Shown piece by piece: positions 27,944-36,153 of a stretch of 64,000 nucleotides of DNA (its first letter is position 1; each line of letters opens with the position of its first letter). Source of the DNA: Fictibacillus marinisediminis (GTDB lineage Bacteria > Bacillota > Bacilli > Bacillales > Fictibacillaceae); contig NZ_JAIWJX010000002.1 of NCBI RefSeq assembly GCF_023149135.1, positions 2,976,001 to 3,040,000 on the forward strand. Direction: 5' to 3'. The notes beneath the pieces are model-generated. The model ran no database searches. It was not told the origin of the DNA and saw only the letters and a list, made by a program, of their open reading frames with translations. The position numbers were made by a program, and so were the translations under genes.

Positions 27944-28202
27944 TTAAGCGTAGATTTCCGCTCTTTTATATAAACCGCTGCTGCTTAGCTCATCGACAAA
28001 CAGTTGAAATTCTTGAGGATTCCTTTGCTGTGCCGAACATATTCAGCACTATAAATAAATTCCTCAATGGCAGCCGCAAGCCCACGCTTATGACAGCCAA
28101 GCCATGATTGTTACCGGCTCGCCTCAATAACTTAAGACCTTCAATTCCCAGACCTTGAAAATCATAAGGTGACGTTCTTGGCTTGAAAGCTCCGCCCCGC
28201 AT
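27944..28202 (-). pseudogene. aroA: degraded remnant of aroA (DAHP synthase)
   Basis: Three blocks of the AroA(G)-type 3-deoxy-7-phosphoheptulonate synthase survive in order but in different frames. From 28202 down: [19 protein letters not shown] with IEGLKLL and GLAVIS after it; then [20 protein letters not shown]; then [19 protein letters not shown] ending at TAA (27944). The joins correspond to internal deletions, and the N-terminal part (including any chorismate mutase domain) and the central barrel are missing, leaving about 85 of roughly 360 residues. B. subtilis keeps intact aroA between ccpA and ytxJ, so position agrees. No function is possible. It borders the repeat element directly. 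Confidence 0.88.
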
Positions 28203-28238
28203 AGCGAAACCAAGAGGAACTGTCACCTGTATAAATAT

Positions 28239-28282
28239 AAAAAAAACCTGTTTTGCTCGAACTGTAGCCGTGCAAAACAGGG
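28239..28282 (-). terminator. intrinsic terminator after ytxJ
   Basis: CCTGTTTTGC / GCAAAACAGG stem with a 15-base loop and T8 on minus, 6 bases past the ytxJ stop. It isolates the aroA wreck from ytxJ transcription. Confidence 0.9.
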
Positions 28283-28287
28283 ATATA

Positions 28288-28614
28288 TTATTGATTTACC
28301 TTATCCTGCAGAGCAGAATAGGTGATGGACCAATGGGAATCGTTCCATTTTACCTCACCATTCTCAAAAAGCAAAACCTGGGGAGATTCATGTTTGATTC
28401 CATAAGCCTCGGCAATTTCATTGGAAAGCGGCCGCGCTTCCTGAACGTTCAAGTAGTATAAGTTCCCACTTTGATCTTCAGCAAATTTTTTGTACTCTTC
28501 AAATGCCGCATGACTGATCGGGCATGTTGTGCTGTTCTTAAGTACAAACACTCTCCCATTTTCGCTTATCGCCTTTTTAAAAGCTTCAGAATCTGAAATT
28601 TTCGTTAATGGCAT
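28288..28614 (-). CDS. ytxJ: YtxJ, bacillithiol-linked thioredoxin-like protein (DUF2847)
   Basis: 108 residues with a thioredoxin fold and a monothiol-type active site TCPIS near residue 30, as in the bacillithiol-dependent YtxJ group. It is thought to act in de-bacillithiolation or a similar redox step in the cytosol. The ATG at 28614 follows AAAGGAGGG; a 13-codon longer frame is not needed. In B. subtilis it ends the ytxGHJ operon under sigma-B and sigma-H; here a terminator hairpin lies between ytxH and ytxJ, so read-through or a separate promoter is required. Confidence 0.88.
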   Translation of the reverse strand: MPLTKISDSEAFKKAISENGRVFVLKNSTTCPISHAAFEEYKKFAEDQSGNLYYLNVQEARPLSNEIAEAYGIKHESPQVLLFENGEVKWNDSHWSITYSALQDKVNQ

Positions 28615-28635
28615 ATCGGTCCCTCCTTTATATAG

Positions 28636-28663
28636 AAAAACGGAGAAGATCATCTTCTCCGTT
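28636..28663 (-). terminator. hairpin terminator between ytxH and ytxJ
   Basis: Stem AAACGGAGAAGAT with its full complement, 1-base centre, T5 on minus. It would attenuate ytxJ relative to ytxG-ytxH. Confidence 0.75.
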
Positions 28664-28690
28664 TATCATTTCACATTTATTCAGATGGTA

Positions 28691-29119
28691 TCAATATTTG
28701 TGCTCAACAAGTTCTTCTTCAGTTACTTTATTCGGCCGACGGTTATCTTCAGTTTCTACTTGGCTTGTAATTTCACCATATGCATCAGCACTCTCATCCA
28801 ACACATCTTTGCCTTTATTTCTCCAATTATCAAGGTCTCGGCGGATGCTGGTCGTTAACTCCTTCACCTTGCCAGCCACTTGATTGGACTGTTCGGAAAC
28901 GGTACGGGCAATATTGGATGATTTATCTTTCGCCATCGCAGACCATTCAGTGCTCTTATCCTTAATTGTGCCTGCCTGCTCATTGATGTCATTCCTTAAT
29001 TCCTTACCGCTTTTAGGAGCCATCAATAGTGCAGAAGCAGCACCTACAATTCCACCCACAAGAGCACCAATAATAAAATCTTTACTGTTAATGTTTTGGT
29101 TGTTGTTTTCGTTACTCAT
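28691..29119 (-). CDS. ytxH: YtxH family stress-associated membrane protein
   Basis: 142 residues. An Asn-rich N-terminus is followed by a glycine/alanine-rich membrane segment (about 15-34, DFIIGALVGGIVGAASALLMAP), the APKSGKELR motif that defines the YtxH family, then a long hydrophilic amphipathic helix. Function is unknown; the B. subtilis orthologue belongs to the general stress regulon. The ATG follows AAGGAGGAG and lies 11 bases after ytxG, in one operon. Confidence 0.9.
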   Translation of the reverse strand: MSNENNNQNINSKDFIIGALVGGIVGAASALLMAPKSGKELRNDINEQAGTIKDKSTEWSAMAKDKSSNIARTVSEQSNQVAGKVKELTTSIRRDLDNWRNKGKDVLDESADAYGEITSQVETEDNRRPNKVTEEELVEHKY

Positions 29120-29130
29120 GATTCTCCTCC

Positions 29131-29577
29131 TTATTGGTATTGTTTTCTTCGGGAAGATTCCAATTTGGATTTTTTAATCTTCCATTTTTCCCAAAGGTTG
29201 ATTGCAACGTTACCCCATTGGACCACCTGGGAAATATTCTCAGACTGCCGCTCAGCACCAGTAGAAATTTTCTCTGTTACTTTACGGACAGATTGATTCA
29301 CATTATGAATAGAACTTCCTAAATCCTGTACGGCAGAAAACACGGTGTTCAAGGAATCTGCCTTGGTTTGGACATCTTCAGCAAGTTTATTTGTTTTGTG
29401 AAGCAGCTGAGCTGTCTCTGAAGTCACTCCGTTTAATTGGGTTTCTAGCCCATCTAATGTTTTCGCTACGTTATCAAGTGTTCCCTGCAAAGATTTTAAA
29501 GTACGGGCTAAGAAAAACACGAGGACAACAAATGCGAGGGCAATGATTGCGACACTAATTGGAATCAGTACGTTCAT
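29131..29577 (-). CDS. ytxG: YtxG, DUF948 general stress protein
   Basis: 148 residues: one N-terminal membrane segment (about 4-25) followed by a predicted coiled coil with heptad spacing (SLQGTLDNVAKTLDGLETQL onward), typical of DUF948. Function is unknown. The ATG is preceded by AGGAGGTG. A sigma-B type promoter 38 bases upstream of the ATG (plus 29616-29640) fits the known stress induction of the B. subtilis ytxGHJ operon. Confidence 0.9.
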   Translation of the reverse strand: MNVLIPISVAIIALAFVVLVFFLARTLKSLQGTLDNVAKTLDGLETQLNGVTSETAQLLHKTNKLAEDVQTKADSLNTVFSAVQDLGSSIHNVNQSVRKVTEKISTGAERQSENISQVVQWGNVAINLWEKWKIKKSKLESSRRKQYQ

Positions 29578-29615
29578 ATTTCCGCGACACCTCCTGAATA
29601 TGATTGGTTTTAAAA

Positions 29616-29640
29616 TTACCCTATGCCCATAAAACTAAAC
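29616..29640 (-). promoter_or_regulatory. sigma-B type promoter of ytxGH(J)
   Basis: On minus GTTTAG, 13 bases, GGGTAA; the sigma-B consensus is GTTTAA-N12-15-GGGWAW. The -35 matches 5 of 6 and the -10 fully. Confidence 0.75.
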
Positions 29641-29699
29641 ATGTATCCTAGTATTCTATAATATTTTAGGATTTCCTTCTAGGATTAAGGGTTTGAACA

Positions 29700-29727
29700 T
29701 TACAAATTGTTTAAATTGAGTTAAAAT
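29700..29727 (+). promoter_or_regulatory. possible sigma-A promoter of the M29 aminopeptidase
   Basis: TTACAA, 16 bases, TAAAAT, 43 bases before the TTG start. Confidence 0.45.
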
Positions 29728-29770
29728 AGACTGGTAAGACTATTAAATATATTTCAAGGGGGAAATTTCT

Positions 29771-30883
29771 TTGAAAGATCCACGTATTCAACAATTAGCC
29801 AAAAACCTTATTACATACTCCGTCAATCTCCAAAAAGGTGAAAAGGTTCTTATTGAAAACTTCGGCTTTCAAAAAGAACTTGTCAATGCTCTCATCCAGG
29901 AAGCATATGCAGCAGGCGGGTATCCATTCGTGCTGCTTAAAGACCATTCCGTGATGCGCGCTCAATACATGGAAGCATCTGAAGAGCAGATGAAGCTGAT
30001 CGCGAAGCATGAAGGCGATCTCATGTCTCAAATGGATGCGTACATCGGTCTTCGTGCTGGAGACAATATCAATGAACTTTCTGATGTGCCTTCTGAAAAA
30101 ATGGCGCTCTATGAAAGAACGGTCTTCGCAATGCACCGCGATATTCGTATCAAGAAAACCAAATGGGTCGTTCTCCGTTACCCTAACGCATCCATGGCTC
30201 AGCTTGCGAGCATGAGCACCGATGCTTTTGAAGACTTCTACTTCCAAGTATGCAACCTGGATTACGGCAATATGAACGAAGCGATGAAATCTCTGGAAGA
30301 TCTTATGAACAGAACGGATAAAGTCCATCTTAAAGGACCTGGAACCGATCTTACTTTCTCTATTAAAGACATTCCGGCAATCCGCTGTGCGGGGGCCAAC
30401 AATATTCCAGACGGTGAAGTATTCACTGCGCCAGTGCGCGACTCTGTAAATGGAACGATCACGTACAATACTCCTTCTCCATATCAAGGCTATACGTTTG
30501 AAAACGTATCTCTTACTTTCGAAAATGGTAAAATCGTAAATGCGACTGCCAATGATTCAGAGCGCATCAACAAAATCTTTGATACAGATGAAGGCTCACG
30601 CTATATAGGAGAGTTTGCCATCGGTGTAAATCCTTTCATCCAGCATCCGATGAAAGACATCCTGTTTGATGAGAAGATTGACGGAAGCTTCCACTTCACA
30701 CCTGGACAAGCATATGAAGAAGCATATAACGGCAATGACTCTAATATCCACTGGGATATGGTTATGATCCAGCGCCCTGACTACGGCGGCGGAGAAATCT
30801 ATTTTGATGATGTATTGATCCGCAAGGACGGACGTTTTGTTCTTCCTGAGCTTGAAAAGCTTAACCCTGAGAACCTTAAATAA
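29771..30883 (+). CDS. M29 family aminopeptidase (AmpS/PepS-like)
   Basis: Thermophilic-type metallo-aminopeptidase removing N-terminal residues, cytosolic, 370 residues. Sequence blocks of M29 are present: GADLTF-like GPGTDLTF (about 195), the metal-binding region NIPDGEVFTAPV (about 216, Glu), RYIGEFAIGVNP (about 277, Glu), and a C-terminal HWDMV with RPDYGGGEIYFDD (His and Asp ligands). The start is TTG, supported by AAGGGGGA eight bases upstream. It is transcribed alone, ending in a strong terminator. Confidence 0.88.
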   Translation: MKDPRIQQLAKNLITYSVNLQKGEKVLIENFGFQKELVNALIQEAYAAGGYPFVLLKDHSVMRAQYMEASEEQMKLIAKHEGDLMSQMDAYIGLRAGDNINELSDVPSEKMALYERTVFAMHRDIRIKKTKWVVLRYPNASMAQLASMSTDAFEDFYFQVCNLDYGNMNEAMKSLEDLMNRTDKVHLKGPGTDLTFSIKDIPAIRCAGANNIPDGEVFTAPVRDSVNGTITYNTPSPYQGYTFENVSLTFENGKIVNATANDSERINKIFDTDEGSRYIGEFAIGVNPFIQHPMKDILFDEKIDGSFHFTPGQAYEEAYNGNDSNIHWDMVMIQRPDYGGGEIYFDDVLIRKDGRFVLPELEKLNPENLK

Positions 30884-30891
30884 ATGATATT

Positions 30892-30928
30892 AAAAGCGCC
30901 GGAGGATAAACCTTCCGGCGCTTTTTTT
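30892..30928 (+). terminator. intrinsic terminator after the M29 aminopeptidase
   Basis: AAAAGCGCCGGAGG stem with complement, 4-base loop, T7. Confidence 0.92.
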
Positions 30929-30954
30929 ACTGGAGTTCATTTTCATTCATACTA

Positions 30955-31060
30955 AAAAAACCATACTGATGCTAATTTAGAGCCGAATAAGCTAGCTTAA
31001 TCCCTTCTGCTTTTCTAACGGCGGTTCAATCAAACCCCGCACGCAAAATTACGATCATTG
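30955..31060 (-). repeat. intergenic repeat family B, copy 1
   Basis: On minus this spacer shares three ordered blocks with the spacer at 46500-46640: GGGGT(T/A)TGATTGAACCG, GCTAGCT and TAGCATCAGTATG / AAGCATCAGTATG. The block spacing differs by insertions. No gene is apparent. Confidence 0.55.
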
Positions 31061-31085
31061 CCTTAAAGAGCATAAGTATAGAATC

Positions 31086-31118
31086 AAAAAAGGGGGACTC
31101 TTCCCGAGTCCCCTTTTT
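31086..31118. terminator. intrinsic terminator after murC
   Basis: AAAAAGGGGACTC-type stem with complement, 5-base loop, A6 on one side and T5 on the other; it lies 6 bases past the murC stop on minus. Confidence 0.9.
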
Positions 31119-31123
31119 CATCG

Positions 31124-32452
31124 TTATCCAATTCGTGTACTTTTCCCTTTGTTTTCTTCAACTTCCTGTTCATAGGACTTTTGAAACTTTTGAATATCTC
31201 CTGCACCCATAAACAATAGAATACCGTCTTTGTGCTGTTCCAGAATGCCTACTTCATTCTCTGTGAGAAGCTGTGCATTCGGAATTAGGTCCTGCAGGTC
31301 TTTTATCGTGAGTGTACCCGCATTTTCACGTGCGGAACCGAAGATATCACACAGATAAACATAATCGGCTTTGCTTAAGCTATCACCGAATTCTTGCAGA
31401 AACGTTTTCGTTCTCGTGAAAGTATGGGGCTGAAAAATCGCCACAACATCACGGTCTTTGTACTTATATTTAGTCGCTTCAATTGTAGCACTGATTTCTG
31501 TTGGATGATGGGCATAGTCATCGACCAATACTTGATTGCCAAACGGCTTTTCAGAATAACGGCGCTTTACACCACCAAACGTTTTTAGACGGTCAGAAAT
31601 AATATCAACGGGTACATCCTCATAGTGGCACAACGCAATAACCGCTAACGCATTGAGAATGTTGTGTGTTCCATACCCAGTAATCGTAAATGTGTTATAA
31701 AAAGTGTTGCGCACAAAAACATCAAATGTAGTGCCGTTCTCATCACGCTTAATATTGGCTGCCTGAAAATCGTTGTGTTCTCCAAGGCCATAAAATACGA
31801 CGGGTACGTTTGCATGGATTTTCTGCAGATGCTGATCATCACCGCAAGCGATGATTCCTTTTGTTACCTGCATGGCCATGGCCTGAAACGCGCTGATCAC
31901 ATCATCAATATCCTTAAAATAATCAGGATGGTCGAAGTCAATGTTCGTCATGATTCCGTATGCGGGTTCATAGGAAAGAAAATGGCGGCGGTATTCACAA
32001 GCCTCGAATACGAAATATTCGCTGTCTTCTACCCCTCTGCCCGTTCCATCACCGATAAGAAACGAAGTCGGCTTCGCTCCTCCAAGAACATGAGCAAGCA
32101 GGCCTGTCGTTGATGTTTTACCGTGCGAGCCTGTTACGGCAACGCCTGTATACTTCTTAACAAAGTCGCCAAGGAAGTGATGATAACGATAGATCGGCAA
32201 GCCAAGCTCCCTTGCTGCTATCAGTTCTTCATTGTCATCCGGGAACGCATTTCCAGCAATAATCGTCTGGCCTTCTTTAATATTGTTTTTATCAAAAGGA
32301 AGTATTGTAATCCCGCGCTCGTCAAGAGCCTGCTGGGTAAAGAAATACTTTTCAACGTCAGACCCCTGAACCTCATTTTGCATATCATGAAGTATTTGAG
32401 CCAAAGCACTCATTCCGGTACCTTTAATTCCTACAAAGTGATAATGTGTCAT
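31124..32452 (-). CDS. murC: UDP-N-acetylmuramate--L-alanine ligase
   Basis: Adds L-Ala to UDP-MurNAc, the first peptide step of peptidoglycan precursor synthesis; cytosolic, 442 residues. The N-terminal Rossmann domain starts [14 protein letters not shown]; the ATP loop is [10 protein letters not shown] (about 111-120); [10 protein letters not shown] (about 170) and [10 protein letters not shown] (about 330) are further Mur ligase motifs. The ATG at 32452 follows GGAGG and is preferred to an upstream in-frame ATG without a ribosome site. In B. subtilis murC is adjacent to sftA; here a nicotinate phosphoribosyltransferase gene intervenes. Confidence 0.97.
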   Translation of the reverse strand: MTHYHFVGIKGTGMSALAQILHDMQNEVQGSDVEKYFFTQQALDERGITILPFDKNNIKEGQTIIAGNAFPDDNEELIAARELGLPIYRYHHFLGDFVKKYTGVAVTGSHGKTSTTGLLAHVLGGAKPTSFLIGDGTGRGVEDSEYFVFEACEYRRHFLSYEPAYGIMTNIDFDHPDYFKDIDDVISAFQAMAMQVTKGIIACGDDQHLQKIHANVPVVFYGLGEHNDFQAANIKRDENGTTFDVFVRNTFYNTFTITGYGTHNILNALAVIALCHYEDVPVDIISDRLKTFGGVKRRYSEKPFGNQVLVDDYAHHPTEISATIEATKYKYKDRDVVAIFQPHTFTRTKTFLQEFGDSLSKADYVYLCDIFGSARENAGTLTIKDLQDLIPNAQLLTENEVGILEQHKDGILLFMGAGDIQKFQKSYEQEVEENKGKSTRIG

Positions 32453-32719
32453 AGTTAAGACCTCCACAATCAAAAACCTTCTCAGAACCGCCTGTTCAGG
32501 CAGTCCATTTTTCAAGGCCTATTTTCTGTCAGTATATGCTTGCTTCTAAAGTAATGATAATCATCAAAAAGCAAAGCGGTAACCGACTCATTTTCTCATT
32601 ATAGCAAAAAACAAACTCTATCTCCATTACTTCTGGAGGATTGGCCAAAAGAGGCATTTGGTTACAGATTCTTTCCTATTTTGCTCTCGTTTTCCAAATT
32701 TATATAGTCCTGAATGAGG
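32453..32719. other. murC upstream spacer with a metal-regulator-like palindrome
   Basis: A minus-strand TATAAT (plus about 32600-32605) is a possible murC promoter -10. Downstream of it, at 32553-32563, is the perfect 11-base palindrome ATGATAATCAT, matching the core of Fur-family boxes but with poor outer arms. No gene is seen in the 298 bases between murC and the next gene. Confidence 0.4.
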
Positions 32720-32720
32720 G

Positions 32721-32752
32721 AAAAACTCTTAGACATAAATCTAAGAGTTTTT
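32721..32752 (-). terminator. intrinsic terminator after the nicotinate phosphoribosyltransferase gene
   Basis: AAAAACTCTTAGA with full complement, 6-base loop, T5 on minus. It overlaps the stop codon by two bases. Confidence 0.9.
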
Positions 32753-33848
32753 ACTCTACTTTTTCAAGGCGGGCATTTGGGCGATAGATCCGGCCCGCTT
32801 TCGCTTGATGCTTTCCATGCATCAAGACGTTATCCCCGGTAAACCCAATATTAATTTTAAGGAGATTGCTCCCTACTCCATATATATCGACTGGTACACC
32901 ATGTTTTTCAAACGAAGTGATCCGTTCTTCAGTAAAGCCGCCGCTGACAACGATTTTAACATGATGAAACCCTTCCTGATCAAGCGCTTTTCTCATTGCA
33001 AAAATCAGTTCGGGGTTTACTCCCCGCGGATCGAAGCTGCCTAAAACCTCAGGATTGCGGAAGAAATGCTGATCGACCATCGTTCGGGATGTGTCGATAC
33101 GCACCCCTTTTAAAACACTGCCAAATTCTCTCGCTACTTTCAGAGCGTCTGTGATCGCATCATTATTGTAATCGACCAGTGCCATCAGTTCATCTTCCGG
33201 ATAGGTTTCGTGATAAGCTTTTGTTGCTTCAACAATGTCCCCGCCAAACAGTTGAATAAGAGCATGAGGCATCGTTCCCATTCCCTGCTTCCCCCACCAT
33301 TCATTCATCGCATGGGTGGCCTGAGCTGTTGAACCGCCGATGTATGCAGCGTATCCGTCACCCGCCTGCTGAGCGAAGTGGTCGTCGCGGTCCCCCATAA
33401 AGATAACGGGCTTTTGAACACCCGATATACTGGCCGCTTTAACTACGTTATATACATTTGTCGCCACAGACGTCCTTCTCGCTAAGATCCCATCTAGCAT
33501 CCCTTCAAGGAATCCAAAATGCTGATAAGGCCCGGTAATGGTAAAGACCGTCTCCAAAGGAGAAATCTTATCGCCATCCTTTAATGAATATATTTCCAGG
33601 TCATCCGCGTTTTTTGCAAATGTCTTGATTAAGGCAATTGCTTCATCTGTTCCGCAAAGAACAGCCTCGTTTTTTTGAAAAAATTGCATCGTTACTATAT
33701 TGTCGGGCTTGAATTTTTTTACGATTTCACATGTTTTCAGGAAGTACACAGCCGAGAACCAGCCGTCACCCGCCCGTTCATCAAATTTGAACGTCTGATT
33801 GGTCAAGCGTTTGATTTTTCCCTGTAACTTCAATTCAATCTCTTTCAT
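32751..33848 (-). CDS. nicotinate phosphoribosyltransferase, short form
   Basis: Converts nicotinate and PRPP to nicotinate mononucleotide in the Preiss-Handler NAD salvage route; 365 residues, clearly shorter than the roughly 490-residue PncB of B. subtilis and like the compact forms seen in archaea and some Firmicutes. Seen: TNQTFKFDERAGDGWFS at the N-terminus, MGDRDDHFAQQAGDGYAAYIGGSTAQATHA (about 150-180), VDYNND (about 224), VRIDTSRTM (about 250), and the phosphate loop VVSGGFTEE (about 297). The ATG follows GAGGAG. It sits between murC and sftA, with its own terminator. Confidence 0.88.
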   Translation of the reverse strand: MKEIELKLQGKIKRLTNQTFKFDERAGDGWFSAVYFLKTCEIVKKFKPDNIVTMQFFQKNEAVLCGTDEAIALIKTFAKNADDLEIYSLKDGDKISPLETVFTITGPYQHFGFLEGMLDGILARRTSVATNVYNVVKAASISGVQKPVIFMGDRDDHFAQQAGDGYAAYIGGSTAQATHAMNEWWGKQGMGTMPHALIQLFGGDIVEATKAYHETYPEDELMALVDYNNDAITDALKVAREFGSVLKGVRIDTSRTMVDQHFFRNPEVLGSFDPRGVNPELIFAMRKALDQEGFHHVKIVVSGGFTEERITSFEKHGVPVDIYGVGSNLLKINIGFTGDNVLMHGKHQAKAGRIYRPNARLEKVE

Positions 33849-33998
33849 ATAAACTCCTCATCACCTGGTCAAGAAATTTGCAATTTGCTGTTTTCCTTAT
33901 CTTAATAAAACCTGCAAGACTCATACTTTCTTATAATATAGAACTACCCTTCAGAAAACAAGAGAAACTGATTAGTATCCTTGCTGGCAATGAAGCCG

Positions 33999-34051
33999 AA
34001 AAAAGAGGCGTCCTTTGGAAAGCCGCTTGGCTGTCCCAGGACACCTTTTTT
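33999..34051 (-). terminator. terminator after sftA
   Basis: AGGTGTCCT / AGGACGCCT arms (one U-G pair on minus) enclose an inner AGCC/GGCT hairpin and are followed by T6; 12 bases past the sftA stop. Confidence 0.75.
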
Positions 34052-34062
34052 AACAATCAGAA

Positions 34063-36153
34063 TTAAACTTCTGCTTCGCTGTACATTTTGCTTTGGAATT
34101 CTTCTTGTGACATGAGGACGTTCCTCGGCTTGCTTCCCATCGCTTCTGATACAAGACCGAACGCTTCCATCATTTCTACGAGGCGGGCGGCACGGTTATA
34201 GCCCACCCTGAACCTTCTCTGGATGCTTGATGACGAGGCTGCGCCAACATCCAGTACATAATAACATGCTTCTTCAAAAAGATCGTCTTCCTGTTCAACC
34301 GTCTGATTGGACTGAATCAATTCTTCTCTGCTGAACAAATAATGGGTCGGATACTGTTCTTTGACGAAAGCCGTAACTCGTTCGATCTCTTCATCCGAAA
34401 CAAAGTTTCCTTGAATGCGGACCGCTTTGCTGGAACCATTTTCCATGAACAGCATATCTCCGCGGCCGAGCAGACGTTCTGCCCCGCTGATATCAATGAT
34501 AGTTCTGGAATCAATCGCTGAAGACACAGCGAACGCTGCGCGAGTCGGGATATTCGCTTTAATCAAGCCAGTAATGACGTCAACGGAAGGCCTCTGGGTT
34601 GCCAGCAGGAGATGAATGCCGCAGGCTCTTGCTTTTTGGGCAATCCTGCAAATCGCTTCTTCCACGTCCTGCGGTGAGACCATCATAAGATCTGCCAGTT
34701 CGTCAATCACCACCACGATGTAAGGCATCTTGTTGGCATAGAGCTGTTCACTCTTCATTTTGTCATTATATCGTTTAATATCGCGAACGCCATTTCTGGC
34801 AAAGGCTTCATATCGGCGCTCCATCTCCTCTACTGTCCATTTCAGGGCCGTTGTCGCTTCCTTTGGATCTGTAATAACAGGAGTTACGAGGTGCGGTATG
34901 GCATTATAAGGAGCCAGCTCCACCATTTTAGGATCAACCAGAAGAAGGCGAACATCATCTGGTGATGCCTTATACATTAAAGAAACCAAAATGGAGTTGA
35001 TGCATACACTTTTACCCGATCCGGTTGCTCCTGCAATAAGTCCATGAGGCATCTTCTGCAGATCGGTCACGATAGGTGAACCTGAAAGATCCAGCCCCAG
35101 TGCCACGGTAAGTGGAGAAGAGCTTTCCCTGAATTCCTCACTCTGCAGAATTTCACGCAAATACACGGCTTGGCTGTGACGGTTTGGAACTTCAATTCCT
35201 ATCGTGTTTTTTCCGGGAATCGGTGCTTCAATCCGGATATCCTTAGCAGACAAGCTTAATTTAATGTCATCGCTAAGATTCGTAATTTTGTTAACCTTTA
35301 CGCCGGGTGCGGGCTGAACTTCCAGTCTTGTAACGGAAGGGCCCTTGGTCATATTTACTACTCTGGCGTTCACATTAAAGTTATCAAGCGTCAGCTGAAG
35401 CAGGTCTCGCTGTTCTTCCATCCAAAGGCTGTCATCCTCTTCCTGTACGGGCGGATGATGCAGCAGGTCCAGCTGAGGAAATGAGGAAGCGGAAACAGGT
35501 TCCGGCGAATGTCTTACAGCTTGTTCTTTCTTCACAGGCGAATTTTTCACCTCTGGCTTCCGATCTGCCGGTTTGCGGTCTTTTTTCAGCATCAGAACAT
35601 TAAAGGGAACGTAGGAGCCCCCAGGCTTTTTCACGGGCTCTTTTTGGTGCTCAACAACTTCCCGTTGTTTCTCTTCAACAGCGGCTGATAGTATTTCTTC
35701 TGGCTGTTCATAATCCTCTTCCATTGGTTCTGATTCTAGCTCTGTTTCTGAATCTGGTTCTGCAGATGCAGATTCCATTACTATAGGTTCTGAATTCACA
35801 GATTCATAAACCGTTTCCATTTCTAGCGCTGGAAGACTTTCTTCCATTCTCTGTTCAACTGCTGTTCGTTCTGTCTTAAGCTCCGGGGAGCTCTCCAGCT
35901 GAATTACTGGTTCGGATGGTTCAGTAAGCTCGATCGTATCTTTTTTAAATTCATCAAGCAGGAGAATCGGTTCATCTTTGGATCGGACGAGTTCAAGCGT
36001 TTGTTCCTCCTTCTCTTCATGCAATACAGGCGGCTCAACTTCCTCATCTCTCTGAAGTACGACAGGTTCTTTAACGGTAATCGGTTCTTTTAACAGCTCT
36101 TCCATCAATTCATTATCCGGAATTTTTTCTTTTGAATTTCTGATAGCTTCCAT
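34063..36153 (-). CDS. sftA: SftA DNA translocase, C-terminal part (FtsK/SpoIIIE motor), out of frame with its N-terminus
   Basis: 696 residues open from an internal ATG. After an acidic, low-complexity linker (about 10-200) come the FtsK/SpoIIIE motor with Walker A GATGSGKSVCI (about 378), Walker B VVVIDELADLM (about 481) and the winged-helix gamma domain (about 625-690, SSIQRRFRVGYNRAARLVEMME). SftA is the soluble Bacillus translocase that moves DNA away from the closing septum. In B. subtilis it is one protein of about 950 residues; here the N-terminal part lies in another frame (see 36105-36854) with a 49-base overlap. The start ATG of this part has no good ribosome site. The motor itself looks intact. 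Confidence 0.88.
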   Translation of the reverse strand: MEAIRNSKEKIPDNELMEELLKEPITVKEPVVLQRDEEVEPPVLHEEKEEQTLELVRSKDEPILLLDEFKKDTIELTEPSEPVIQLESSPELKTERTAVEQRMEESLPALEMETVYESVNSEPIVMESASAEPDSETELESEPMEEDYEQPEEILSAAVEEKQREVVEHQKEPVKKPGGSYVPFNVLMLKKDRKPADRKPEVKNSPVKKEQAVRHSPEPVSASSFPQLDLLHHPPVQEEDDSLWMEEQRDLLQLTLDNFNVNARVVNMTKGPSVTRLEVQPAPGVKVNKITNLSDDIKLSLSAKDIRIEAPIPGKNTIGIEVPNRHSQAVYLREILQSEEFRESSSPLTVALGLDLSGSPIVTDLQKMPHGLIAGATGSGKSVCINSILVSLMYKASPDDVRLLLVDPKMVELAPYNAIPHLVTPVITDPKEATTALKWTVEEMERRYEAFARNGVRDIKRYNDKMKSEQLYANKMPYIVVVIDELADLMMVSPQDVEEAICRIAQKARACGIHLLLATQRPSVDVITGLIKANIPTRAAFAVSSAIDSRTIIDISGAERLLGRGDMLFMENGSSKAVRIQGNFVSDEEIERVTAFVKEQYPTHYLFSREELIQSNQTVEQEDDLFEEACYYVLDVGAASSSSIQRRFRVGYNRAARLVEMMEAFGLVSEAMGSKPRNVLMSQEEFQSKMYSEAEV

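Noticed and set aside
27697..27973. Open frames of 62-64 codons across the GC-rich repeat
   Set aside because: They arise from the repeat DNA itself; no ribosome site, and coding-like appearance comes from the conserved nucleotide blocks.
27990..28226. A 78-codon minus-strand frame taken as an intact small gene
   Set aside because: It reads through deletion joins of the aroA wreck, so only part of it is ancestral frame.
29795..30487. 230-codon antisense frame opposite the M29 aminopeptidase
   Set aside because: The sense frame has a clear family match, terminator and promoter; the antisense frame is His/Arg-rich with no start context.
36105..36153. Programmed -1 frameshifting in sftA
   Set aside because: The A6 run reads as G-AAA-AAA in the zero frame, which is not a standard X-XXY-YYZ heptamer, and no strong downstream stimulator was seen. 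A simple indel is more economical.
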